NCBI GenBank assembly: GCA_003153055.1
Contig: PMBV01000181.1
Span: 1 to 27,495, forward strand
DNA: 27,495 nucleotides
DNA from: Myxococcales bacterium
Lineage (GTDB): Bacteria; Myxococcota; Myxococcia; Myxococcales; Myxococcaceae
Direction: 5' to 3'
Shown here: in pieces, positions 6,381 to 14,805 of the stretch
Numbering within the stretch: position 1 is the first letter of the stretch
How the letters are laid out: each line of letters begins with the position of its first letter
Notes under the pieces: model-generated
Databases searched by the model: none
What the model saw: the letters and a program-made list of their open reading frames with translations, nothing else
What the model was told of the DNA's origin: nothing
Translations under genes and position numbers: made by a program

Positions 6381-8828
6381 CTACCCTCCCGCCGCGGCGC
6401 TCTGCTTCTCGGTCAACAGGGCTCGGACCTCGGCGGCCGTGCCCAGCCTCGACACCTCCTCTGAAACGGCCTGGCACTCCCCCAGGCTCCAGCGGCGCAG
6501 CGCTGCCTTCATCGACGCGATGGCTGGAATGCTGACCGACAGCTCGTCAACCCCCAGCCCCACCAGCACCGGAATCGCCAGGGGGTCCGACGCGATGCCG
6601 CCACACACGCCGACCCACTTGCCGTGCTGATGCGCGCCCTCCACGGTCATTCCAATCATTCGCAAGACCGCCGGATGGAGCGCGTCGACGCGCTTGGCGA
6701 GCATCGGGTGGCTGCGATCCATCGCCAGCGTGTACTGGGCGAGGTCATTGGTGCCGATGGAGAAGAAGTCGACCTCTCGCGCCAACAACTCGGCGAGCAC
6801 CGCCGCCGACGGCACCTCGATCATCACGCCCACCTCGATGCGCGGACCAGCGCCTTGCTCCTCGGCGAGCAATTGCTTGGCAGCACGCAGCTCGTCGATG
6901 CCGGAGATCATCGGGAACATCACGTGCACGTTGCCCACCACGGCCGCGCGAAGAATCGCCCGGAGCTGCGCCCGGAACAGCTGAGGGCGATCGAGGCTCA
7001 CCCTGATGCCCCTCAGCCCGAGGAAGGGGTTGCCCTCCAAAGGAAGCGGTAGACAGGCGAGCGGCTTGTCGCCTCCGATGTCGAGGGTCCGCACCACGAA
7101 GGGGCGGTCCTTCCCCAGCACCTCGGCCATGGCGAGGTACGCGGCGAACTGCTCGTCCTCGGTCGGCGCGGTGGCCCGGCCGTAGAACATCAGCTCCGAG
7201 CGCAACAGCCCGACCCCCTCCGCGCCTCCCGCCACCGCCGCGCGGGCGTCCTCGAGGTTTCCGATGTTCGCCGTCACCTCGACGCGGTGCCCGTCGCGTG
7301 TCTGGCCGACCGAGAAAGCCGACGCCCGGTCCACTTCTCGCCGCGCCGCCTGCCGCGACACCTGCTCCTTCGCCTCGGCCAGGCCGCGCTCGTCCACCAC
7401 CACGCGCAGGAGTCCGGTCGTCCCGTCCACCAGCACCGGCGTGCCGTTGGCCAATGAGAGCGCCCGCTCGTCGACGCCGCAGATGGCGGGAACGCCCATG
7501 GAGCGCGCGAGGATGGCGACGTGGCTGGTGGGACTGCCGCTGGTGCTGCACAACCCGATGAGCTTCCCTCTTTCGAACGACGCCATCTCTGAAGGGGTGA
7601 CCTCCTCGGCGATGAGGACGGCGTCGTCGGGCAGCGTGAGGTGCGTCGGCGCCACCCCGCCCAGGTGCGCCAGCACCCGAGCCCCCACGTCGCGAACATC
7701 AACCGCGCGGGCCTTGAAGAGCGTGTTGCGCAGGGTCTCGAGGCTGGTGGCTTGCTCGATGAAAGTCTGGTGCCAGGCGAAGGCCGCGCTCAGGCCTTGC
7801 TTGAGGCGCGCCTCCGCCGCGTCAGTCAGGCCTGGGTCCTCGAGCAGCTCGAGGTGAACCCCGAGGAGCTGCGCCCGGTCCGCCTCGCCGGTCTGCCGCT
7901 TGAGCGCCTCGAGCTGGAGCGCTGCCTCGCGCAGCCCTTTGGCCAATTTCGCCCGCTCCTCGGCCACCGTCCCGCCCCGCTCCACGATGGAGAGCGCGAC
8001 CCGCCGGTGCTGCACCACTCGGCCAATGGCGACGCCAGGCGCCGCCGGGTCACCGCTCAGCGCGCCCTCGACGAAGGGCTTGTGGGGCCCCTCGACCACC
8101 TCCCCGCACCCCTCGGTGAGCAGCCTCGAGAGCTCGGCCAACGCCAGCTCGGCATCGGGCCCTCTCGCCCGCAACTCCACCAGGTCGCCCTGCTCACTCG
8201 ACAGCCCGAGAATGGAGAGGACGGACTTGGCGTTGGCCTCGTGCGTCCCCCGCACCAGGCGGACGTCAGAAGCGTACGTCTTGGCCTGAGTGGCCAGCAC
8301 CGCCGCGGGTCGAGCGTGCAGCCCCTCCCGGTTGGGCACCCGAATTGGCCGTGACGACAGCGAGGCCTCAGCGACCTGCCTCAACGTCAGCTCGAGGAGC
8401 CGGGTCTCTCCCGCGACGGCCAGCCCAGTCGACGGGGTGAGGCCCGCCACCAACTCACTGGTAGTGACAATCACCTGGGTCAACAGGCTGCGAGCCCGGC
8501 GAGCGACCAGCTCGGCGTCGAACCTGAGCAACGGCTGCCCGAGCCGCACCTGGGCGCCGAGCTCGGCCAGAGGCGTGAAGCCCCGGCCACGGAGTGACAC
8601 GGTGTCGAGCCCGACGTGAATGAGCACCTCGACGCCGTTGGGCGCGGTGACGGCCAGCGCGTGGCGCGACTGGTGAAACTGCGAGAGGACCCCCGACACC
8701 GGAGCCAGCACCTCGTTCGACGTCGGATCAATCGACACCCCATCTCCGACGAGCTTCCTCGCGAACACCGTGTCTGGAATGGAGTCCAGCGAAACAATCA
8801 CACCAGACAGCGGGGCTCGAATCTCCAT
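6381..8828 (-). CDS. EIIA(Glc)-HPr-Enzyme I fusion, PEP-protein phosphotransferase
   Basis: An 815-residue cytosolic protein carrying the whole soluble PTS phosphorelay. EIIA of the glucose (Crr) class occupies about residues 1-145, with catalytic His71 in EVLIHVGLDTV and its partner His56. HPr occupies about 158-245, with His171 in GLHARPA and the Ser-containing KSVLSILGL segment. Enzyme I follows from about 250, with His436 in SPTSHVAILARSMG, the PEP-binding LLRSELMF, RTLDIGGDKPL and NPFLGLRGIR motifs, and catalytic Cys742 in CGGIASDP. All phosphorylation sites are intact. Phosphate would pass PEP to EI to HPr to EIIA to EIIB. The ATG at 8828 has AGGAG 7 bases upstream and aligns with the start of the EIIA domain; the ATG at 8864 is less likely. 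The gene lies between two EICB genes, so it probably serves both. Confidence 0.95.
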   Translation of the reverse strand: MEIRAPLSGVIVSLDSIPDTVFARKLVGDGVSIDPTSNEVLAPVSGVLSQFHQSRHALAVTAPNGVEVLIHVGLDTVSLRGRGFTPLAELGAQVRLGQPLLRFDAELVARRARSLLTQVIVTTSELVAGLTPSTGLAVAGETRLLELTLRQVAEASLSSRPIRVPNREGLHARPAAVLATQAKTYASDVRLVRGTHEANAKSVLSILGLSSEQGDLVELRARGPDAELALAELSRLLTEGCGEVVEGPHKPFVEGALSGDPAAPGVAIGRVVQHRRVALSIVERGGTVAEERAKLAKGLREAALQLEALKRQTGEADRAQLLGVHLELLEDPGLTDAAEARLKQGLSAAFAWHQTFIEQATSLETLRNTLFKARAVDVRDVGARVLAHLGGVAPTHLTLPDDAVLIAEEVTPSEMASFERGKLIGLCSTSGSPTSHVAILARSMGVPAICGVDERALSLANGTPVLVDGTTGLLRVVVDERGLAEAKEQVSRQAARREVDRASAFSVGQTRDGHRVEVTANIGNLEDARAAVAGGAEGVGLLRSELMFYGRATAPTEDEQFAAYLAMAEVLGKDRPFVVRTLDIGGDKPLACLPLPLEGNPFLGLRGIRVSLDRPQLFRAQLRAILRAAVVGNVHVMFPMISGIDELRAAKQLLAEEQGAGPRIEVGVMIEVPSAAVLAELLAREVDFFSIGTNDLAQYTLAMDRSHPMLAKRVDALHPAVLRMIGMTVEGAHQHGKWVGVCGGIASDPLAIPVLVGLGVDELSVSIPAIASMKAALRRWSLGECQAVSEEVSRLGTAAEVRALLTEKQSAAAGG

Positions 8829-8865
8829 CTTCGGTCTCCTGCGTCGCACGCCAATTCCAGACACC

Positions 8866-11313
8866 TCAGGCTGCTGGCGGCGCTGAGCTCAGGGGCAGGA
8901 CAACCGTGAACCTCGTCGTCGAAGCATCTCGCTCGTACGCCAGCCGGCCTCCTTGGGCGACCACCAGCGCGCGAGAGAGGAACAACCCCAACCCCGTGCC
9001 TTCGGGCTTGAGGGTGAAGAAGGGCTCGAACAGCTCGCGCTCCCGCTCCTTCGGCACGCCGAGGCCCTGGTCCGCGACGATGATGCGAGCCTCCTGCTCG
9101 TCGGCTTCTATCCTCACGCGCACGGCGCCACCCTCGGGGCTCGCCTCGACGGCGTTGCTGACGAGGTTCGCCACCACCCGCGCGATGAGGTCGGCGCGAC
9201 AGGCCACTCGGGCGCCCCCTTCTCGCTCGACGGTGACCTTGCGGAGCTGCCCCGCCACTTCTTCAGCCCTGAGCCGATCATCGACGATGCCGGCCAGCTC
9301 GGTCTCGGTCTTCCCCTCGGCGCCCGAGCGTGCGACCTCCATCAGCGACACCACCAACCGGTCGAGCCTGGAGAGCTCGTCGAGGCAGGTGGCCACGTCA
9401 CCCGCGGAGCGCCCATCGAGCCCCCGGCGCGCCAGCCCATCGAGCGTCAACTTGATGCCGGTGATGGGCGTTCGCAGGTCGTGCGCCACGCCCGCCACCA
9501 CCCCACCGAGCCCGGCCAACCGCTTGCCCTGCTCCACGTTGCGCACGAGCTCCTGCTCTCGGGTTCGCGCCGAGGCGAGATCCTCGGTGAGCGTGCCGTG
9601 GTCGTGGGCGATGCGCGCGAGCTCCGCCGCCGCCCCGAGGCCTAGAAGATGCCCCACGCGCGCCTCCGTCGCCGTCCAGCTCCGGGCCCGAAGCGCCCAC
9701 TCTCGGTGACGCCAGCTGAGCCCATTCGTCGCGAGCCCGTGCTCCTTCGATCCGGCCCCGCTCGACTGCGCGCGACCGCTGCCAGGCGGTGACGACGCCG
9801 CCGTCGACTTCAGGTACTCTTGAATGTCTGTCTTGATGTTCTCGGAGTCGGGCCCGAAAATCGCTTGAACGCCTCCCCCGCCCACCACCACCGCCGAGGC
9901 CCCCAAAGCCCTGAGCTGAACGGCATCGACCTGCCGCGGGTCCTTCACCGAGATGCGCAGCCGGGTGATGCACGCGTCGAGGCCGGTGATGTTGGCCTCG
10001 CCTCCGAAGGCGCTCACGAGCTCCCGCAGGCGATCGCCGTCTGACGGCACCGGCGGGGGGGCGCTGACGGTCTCCGCCTCTCGACCTGGCGTCATGAGGC
10101 CAAACCGCGCGATGGCGAACCGGAAGATTCCAAAATAGCCCAGGCCATACAGGGGACCGAGCACCAGCACGAGCCAGGCGCGCGCGGCGGTCTTCCCAAG
10201 CAGATTGAAAGCGAGAAAGTCGATGCCACCCTGCGAGAAGGTGAAGCCCAGGTGCATATCGAGCGAGTTGGCGACGAACTGGGAGGTCGCCGCCAAGACC
10301 GCGTGAACCAAGTACAGCGCTGGAGCAGCGAACAGGAAGGCGAACTCGATTGGCTCGGTGATGCCGGTGAGAAACGAGGTCAAGGCGCCCGAGACCATGA
10401 CGGCCCCGACCTTCCTCCGGTGCTCGGGCAGAGCCGCCCGCCAGATGGCGATGGCCGCTCCGGGGAGCCCGAACATCTTGAAGAAGTACGCCCCGCCGAG
10501 CACGCCGGCCGTCGAATCACCGGCGAAGAAGCGCGCGATGTCGCCGTGCACCACCCGGCCCGAGGCGTCGGTGAAGGTGCCGATCTCGAAGAAGAAGGGC
10601 ACGTTCCAGATGTGGTGGAGCCCGAACGGAATGAGCAGGCGCTCGACGAACCCGTACAGGGTCGCGGCGGTCCTCGGGTCGCTCACCGCGGCCCAGTGCG
10701 AGAAGCGATCGATGGCTCCTTGCACCGCCGGCCAGACGAACGAGAGCACGACCCCCAGACCCATCGCGGCCAGCGCGGTCACGATGGGCACGAAGCGCTT
10801 CCCGGCGAAGAACGCGAGGTATTGAGGGAGCGCGAGGCGGGAAAAGCGACCGTAGAGGTACGCGGCGAGGGCTCCCGCGAGGATACCGCCGAAGACCCCG
10901 GTGTCGAGCGACGGAGCGCCCGCCACCTCGAGCAGCTCGGCCCCAGACTGGTGAGCGATGGCCCCCATCGTCGCCCGCATCACCAAGTAGCCGATGGTCG
11001 CGCTCAAGGCGCTGACCCCGTCGTTGGCGGTGAACCCCAGGGCCACCGCGATGGCGAACAGCAGCGGGAGGTGCGCGAAGATGGCGCCGCCCGATTGCTC
11101 CATCACCGTGCTCAGGCCCACCGGGAGAAAGGAGGCCTTGGCCGACCCGATGCCCAAGAGGAGGCCGGCGACCGGCAGCACCGCGACCGGCAGCATGAGG
11201 GCGGTCCCCACGCGCTGGAAGAACACGAATGACTTGTCGAGCATGCGTCGCCGCGCCCAGCTGACCACCGGGCAGCGCCTCCGAAGCCTTCGGTACCCTG
11301 ACCTCCTCCACAC
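8866..11313 (-). CDS. Glucose PTS permease EIICB fused to a histidine kinase
   Basis: One uninterrupted frame of 815 residues joins a PtsG-like permease to a sensor kinase. EIIC spans about residues 30-400, with [30 protein letters not shown] and [19 protein letters not shown] spans about 420-502, with the intact phosphorylation site DACITRLR (Cys448). A Ser/Gly/Pro-rich linker (503-530) and a helical stretch (560-600) lead to a HisKA domain with His611 in VAHDLRTP. The ATPase domain has the N box NLVSNAVEA (716-724), DQGLG (748-752), FEPFFT and GTGLGL (772-777). All kinase boxes are present. I give the GTG at 11313 because AAGGAG lies 9 bases upstream in the end of xylH; permease homology begins only at Met24 (11244), and a GTG at 11268 with GGAGG upstream is a third option. 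Likely an inner-membrane sensor of PTS state, with the NtrC-like protein at 17366-18697 as partner (inferred). Confidence 0.93.
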   Translation of the reverse strand: MWRRSGYRRLRRRCPVVSWARRRMLDKSFVFFQRVGTALMLPVAVLPVAGLLLGIGSAKASFLPVGLSTVMEQSGGAIFAHLPLLFAIAVALGFTANDGVSALSATIGYLVMRATMGAIAHQSGAELLEVAGAPSLDTGVFGGILAGALAAYLYGRFSRLALPQYLAFFAGKRFVPIVTALAAMGLGVVLSFVWPAVQGAIDRFSHWAAVSDPRTAATLYGFVERLLIPFGLHHIWNVPFFFEIGTFTDASGRVVHGDIARFFAGDSTAGVLGGAYFFKMFGLPGAAIAIWRAALPEHRRKVGAVMVSGALTSFLTGITEPIEFAFLFAAPALYLVHAVLAATSQFVANSLDMHLGFTFSQGGIDFLAFNLLGKTAARAWLVLVLGPLYGLGYFGIFRFAIARFGLMTPGREAETVSAPPPVPSDGDRLRELVSAFGGEANITGLDACITRLRISVKDPRQVDAVQLRALGASAVVVGGGGVQAIFGPDSENIKTDIQEYLKSTAASSPPGSGRAQSSGAGSKEHGLATNGLSWRHREWALRARSWTATEARVGHLLGLGAAAELARIAHDHGTLTEDLASARTREQELVRNVEQGKRLAGLGGVVAGVAHDLRTPITGIKLTLDGLARRGLDGRSAGDVATCLDELSRLDRLVVSLMEVARSGAEGKTETELAGIVDDRLRAEEVAGQLRKVTVEREGGARVACRADLIARVVANLVSNAVEASPEGGAVRVRIEADEQEARIIVADQGLGVPKERERELFEPFFTLKPEGTGLGLFLSRALVVAQGGRLAYERDASTTRFTVVLPLSSAPPAA

Positions 11314-11319
11314 GAGCCG

Positions 11320-12549
11320 TCACTCCTTGCGTCGTTGCGCCATGTCCACCCAGACAGCCAATAACAAGATGAGCCCCTTGATGACGTATTGGAACGTGAT
11401 GTCGAGGTTCATTAGGCTCATGCCGTTGTCGAGCGACGTCATCACCAGCGCGCCAATGATGGCGCCGAAGATGGTCCCCTCGCCACCCAAGAGCGAGGTG
11501 CCTCCGATGACGGCCGAGGCGATGGCGTCGAGCTCGGCGTTCTGCCCTGCGGACGTCGTGGCGGCGTTGAGCCTGGCGGTGGTGACGATGCCCGCGACGG
11601 CGGTCATCACCCCCATGAGCATGAAGAGACCGAAGGTGTGGCGAGGCACGCTGATGCCCGACAGCCGCGCCGCGTCGGGGTTGCCGCCGATGGCGTAGAG
11701 GTGGCGCCCGAAGGTGGTGTCTTCGGCGATGAACGAGAAGAGCACGGCCAGGCCCAAGACGAAGATGACCGCCCACGGAATGCCCAGGTAGACCACCATC
11801 ACGCCCCCGAAGGCGGCGATGCCCACCGAGACCAGGCCCAGCTTGGCAGCCTCGGCGTACGCCGGCAGCACCTCGAAGCCATACCGCTGGCGGGCTCGAC
11901 GGCGGCTCAACGACCTCCAGAGGAACACCACGATGACGGCGGCCAACAGCGCGAGGCTGCTGTCGTGAATCTCTCCGTCCACCGCCTGCCCGAAGGTGGG
12001 GAGGTACCCCTGACCGATGAGCTTGAACCGCTCGGCGGTGGCCTCCGGGGCCATCTCGAGGCCCTGGGTCTGGCCGCCGGTGATACCGATGATGAGCCCG
12101 CGGAAGGCGAGCATCGAGGCCAGCGACACGATGAAGGCCGGCACCTTGCGGTAGGCGACCCAGAAGCCATGCCAGATTCCCACCGCCAACCCCACCATCA
12201 GCGTCACCAGGACCGACGCGAACACCCCCCACTCCAGCTTGATGAGGCACATCGCGCAGACCGCCCCCGCGAAGCCCAGCACCGAGCCCACCGAGAGGTC
12301 GATGTGCCCCGTCACGATGACCAGCACCATGCCGATGGCGAGAATGGCCGTGGTGACCGTCTGCACGAAGAGGTTAGAGAGATTTCGAGGCGTCAGGAAC
12401 ACCCGGTCGGTCAGGAAGGCGAAGATGACCCAGATGGCAATGAGCGCCAGGAACATCGTGTACTGTTTTGTATTGTGCTTTATTGAGCTGACCAGCAACT
12501 CACGGAGTCCCTTGGGTGGTGGGGTTGCGTCCTTCGCTCTGATGTCCAT
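11320..12549 (-). CDS. xylH: Xylose-type sugar ABC transporter permease
   Basis: A 409-residue inner-membrane permease of the XylH/RbsC class. It has roughly ten hydrophobic segments and the family landmarks VIVTGHIDLSVGSVLGF, VPAFIVSLASMLAFRGL, GRHLYAIGGNPDAARLSGI and VIGGTSLLGGEGTIFGAIIGAL. XylH-type proteins are longer than RbsC because of an insertion before the second half, and the region around residues 175-255 fits this. The ATG at 12549 is chosen for GGGAGGAGG 8 bases upstream. It begins 31 bases after xylG, and its stop is 6 bases before the GTG of the permease-kinase fusion, so the ABC and PTS genes are tightly linked. It would form a homodimer with two XylG domains on the cytosolic side. 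Sugar preference is inferred mainly from the binding protein. Confidence 0.93.
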   Translation of the reverse strand: MDIRAKDATPPPKGLRELLVSSIKHNTKQYTMFLALIAIWVIFAFLTDRVFLTPRNLSNLFVQTVTTAILAIGMVLVIVTGHIDLSVGSVLGFAGAVCAMCLIKLEWGVFASVLVTLMVGLAVGIWHGFWVAYRKVPAFIVSLASMLAFRGLIIGITGGQTQGLEMAPEATAERFKLIGQGYLPTFGQAVDGEIHDSSLALLAAVIVVFLWRSLSRRRARQRYGFEVLPAYAEAAKLGLVSVGIAAFGGVMVVYLGIPWAVIFVLGLAVLFSFIAEDTTFGRHLYAIGGNPDAARLSGISVPRHTFGLFMLMGVMTAVAGIVTTARLNAATTSAGQNAELDAIASAVIGGTSLLGGEGTIFGAIIGALVMTSLDNGMSLMNLDITFQYVIKGLILLLAVWVDMAQRRKE

Positions 12550-12580
12550 CGTCGCCTCCTCCCTCAAGCGGTCGCCGCCG

Positions 12581-14098
12581 CTAGGCTGCTCCGGTCGCGT
12601 AGCGCATCACCTTCTCTTGAGTTGCGTCTTGGCGCGCGAAGCTGCCGGTGATCCGACCCTCATGAATGACCAAGATGCGGTCGCTCATGCCCAACACCTC
12701 GGGCAGCTCCGATGAGACCATCACCACGCACACCCCGCTCTCCACGAGGTCGTTCATGATGTTGTAGATCTCGACCTTGGCGCCCACGTCGATTCCCCGG
12801 GTCGGCTCGTCGAGGAACAACACCTTCGGCTGGGTCAAGAGCCACTTGGCCAGCACGACCTTCTGCTGGTTCCCGCCGGAGAGGTTGCCGACCTTCTGTT
12901 CGAGCGATGGCGTCTTGGTGCGCAGCTCGCTGGCGTACCGCGCCGAGACTTTGATCTCCTCGTTCTTGTCGATGACCCCGAAGCGGGCGATGCGCTTCAG
13001 GCTGGCCAGGGTGGAGTTCTCCTTCACGTCCATTCCCAACACCAGCCCGTAACGCTTGCGGTCCTCCGAGACCAACGCCAGCCCCGACCGTATGGCCTCG
13101 CCGGCGTTTCGAATGACGAGCCGGCGGCCCAAGAGCCACAGCTCGCCGCGTTGGTACTGTCCCCAGACGCCGAAGAGGCTCGTCACCAACTCGGTGCGGC
13201 CCGCGCCCATGAGCCCGGCGATGCCGAGAATCTCTCCGCGCTTCACCTCGAAGGAGATGTCGTCACAGCCCACGTCACCGGGAATCGGGCTGCGCACCGT
13301 CCAGTGCTTCACCTCGAGCACCGTGTCGCCGGCCACGTGCGGCCGCAGCGGGAACATCGTGGTGAGCTCGCGGCCCACCATCGTGCGCACCATCCGCTCC
13401 TCGGGCATCTGGGCCTTGTCGTCGGTGAGAATGGTCTTCCCGTCGCGCAGCACCGTCACCCGGTCGGCGATGCGAACCACCTCGCGCAGCCGGTGAGAGA
13501 TGTAGACGCAGGTCACCCCCTTCTGCTTGAGGCGCTCGAGGATGGCGAGCAGGTTGTCGGCCTCCCGCTCGGTGAGCGCCGCGGTCGGCTCGTCGAGAAT
13601 GAGCAGCCGGGCGTTCTTCGACAGGGCCTTGGCGATCTCCACCAGTTGCTGCGAGCCCACTCCCAGGTCGGCCACGCGCGTCGATGGGCTCAGGTCCAAC
13701 CCGACCTCGGCCAGGGCCTTCGCCGTCTCCTGGTAGGTGCGATTCCAATCGATGAGACCCGGAGCCCGCACCAGCTCGGCACCCAGGAAGATGTTCTCGG
13801 CGATGGACATCTGTTTCACCAGGGCGAGCTCCTGGAAGATGATGGCGATGCCGGCGTGCTCGCTCTCGCGCACCGTCGAGAAGCGCTGCACCTCGCCATT
13901 GAGCACGATGTCGCCCGAGTAGCTGCCATGCGGGTAGACGCCGCTGAGCACCTTCATCAGCGTCGACTTGCCCGCGCCGTTCTCGCCCACCAGCGCATGC
14001 ACCTCGCCGGTGCGCACCTCGAACGTCACGTCCTCCAGCGCCTTCACGCCGGGGAACTCCTTGGTGATGTGCCGCATCTCGAGAATGAGGTCGCTCAT
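12581..14098 (-). CDS. xylG: Xylose-type sugar ABC transporter ATP-binding protein
   Basis: A 505-residue protein with two tandem ABC domains, as in XylG/RbsA/MglA. The first has a full Walker A (GENGAGKST, 38-46), a degenerate signature (VGSQQLVEIAKAL) and Walker B with LLILDEPTAALT. The second has the usual Lys-less loop GLMGAGRTE, a canonical signature LSGGNQQKV and Walker B LFLDEPTRGID. This asymmetry is normal for monosaccharide importers. SEDRKRYGLVLGMDVKEN in the second domain is characteristic of the XylG group. The ATG overlaps the stop of the preceding lipoprotein gene (ATGA), so the two are probably translationally coupled. It energises uptake through XylH at the inner membrane. 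Confidence 0.95.
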   Translation of the reverse strand: MSDLILEMRHITKEFPGVKALEDVTFEVRTGEVHALVGENGAGKSTLMKVLSGVYPHGSYSGDIVLNGEVQRFSTVRESEHAGIAIIFQELALVKQMSIAENIFLGAELVRAPGLIDWNRTYQETAKALAEVGLDLSPSTRVADLGVGSQQLVEIAKALSKNARLLILDEPTAALTEREADNLLAILERLKQKGVTCVYISHRLREVVRIADRVTVLRDGKTILTDDKAQMPEERMVRTMVGRELTTMFPLRPHVAGDTVLEVKHWTVRSPIPGDVGCDDISFEVKRGEILGIAGLMGAGRTELVTSLFGVWGQYQRGELWLLGRRLVIRNAGEAIRSGLALVSEDRKRYGLVLGMDVKENSTLASLKRIARFGVIDKNEEIKVSARYASELRTKTPSLEQKVGNLSGGNQQKVVLAKWLLTQPKVLFLDEPTRGIDVGAKVEIYNIMNDLVESGVCVVMVSSELPEVLGMSDRILVIHEGRITGSFARQDATQEKVMRYATGAA

Positions 14099-14652
14099 GG
14101 CCGCGTCGGACCCTCGAGGCGGGTGGCCTCCTCCGGCGCCAGGCGACGCAAGAGCTCGAGCTCGAGCGTGCGGTCGGGTCGAGGCGCCTGCCAGACATCT
14201 CGGCCACGCTGCCCGGGGTCCTCCGCCAGGGTGAGGAAGACGACGTGGCAGCCTGGCGCCTCGGCAGAACCTTCCAGCCGGTAGCGCTGGCCGCTTCGCC
14301 AGCCCGTCTCGAGCATTCGAGCCGTGCCCTCGACCCGCGTCTCGCGCGCTGCCGAGAGGAGCGAGCCGAACGGGCCGATGAAGGAGCCCGGGCCTGGCGC
14401 CTTGCCCACCGCCCGCGCGTCGGCGCCGGCCAGCTCATACCCCTGCTCATCGAGCAAGCGGCGGGCCTCGTCCCAGGCGTCGTCGAGGCTTCGGCCACAG
14501 CTCGCCGACGAGAGCCCACGTTCCAACTGGGCGACGACGGCCCGTTCGGTGCCCGCGGTGGCGCAGCCTCCCGACACGAGGAGCGACAGCACAGACACCG
14601 TTCTGCCCAGGCGAGCACACCAGCCCTCTGTCTTCGTTTCATCGGAGCGCAC
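14095..14652 (-). CDS. Unknown lipoprotein inside the sugar-uptake operon
   Basis: A product of 185 residues from a GTG at 14652, chosen because GGAGG lies 6 bases upstream; an ATG at 14679 is an alternative. The N-terminus has a basic region, a hydrophobic stretch (TVSVLSLLVSGGC) and a cysteine suited to lipidation. The mature protein is charged and soluble-looking, with two further cysteines (in SASCGRSLDDAWDEARR and EAPGCHVVF) that could form a disulphide. The order suggests an N-terminal helical part and a mixed C-terminal domain with the segment SGQRYRLEGSAEAPG. No family recognised. It overlaps xylG by four bases and follows the porin gene, so a role at the outer membrane in sugar uptake or porin assembly is plausible but unproven. 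Confidence 0.75.
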   Translation of the reverse strand: MRSDETKTEGWCARLGRTVSVLSLLVSGGCATAGTERAVVAQLERGLSSASCGRSLDDAWDEARRLLDEQGYELAGADARAVGKAPGPGSFIGPFGSLLSAARETRVEGTARMLETGWRSGQRYRLEGSAEAPGCHVVFLTLAEDPGQRGRDVWQAPRPDRTLELELLRRLAPEEATRLEGPTRP

Positions 14653-14805
14653 GCGTGGCCTCCATTCGTTCGGAATCATCCGCCTCCCAGACTCGCCGCC
14701 TGGTCTCCGCCGGGCCGAACCACCAACCATCATGAACCTCACGGCCCAAGCATGTCGAGCCGGTGCACGAGGAAGTCTCGCCCCGTGCACCGCCGACACC
14801 TCGCG

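Noticed and set aside
4876..6630. A 584-codon open frame on the plus strand
   Set aside because: It lies opposite the second EIICB and the end of the EIIA-HPr-EI gene and encodes a low-complexity charged sequence, a typical shadow of high-GC coding DNA.
9725..9760. An AAGGAG followed by ATG inside the linker of the permease-kinase fusion, which could have separated the kinase
   Set aside because: The ATG is not in the kinase frame, so it would not produce the kinase as an independent protein. The fusion frame itself has no stop.
10517..12250. A 577-codon minus-strand frame over xylH and the permease-kinase gene
   Set aside because: It is a shifted frame of two strongly conserved genes and reads as Arg/Gly/His-rich sequence with no recognisable domain.
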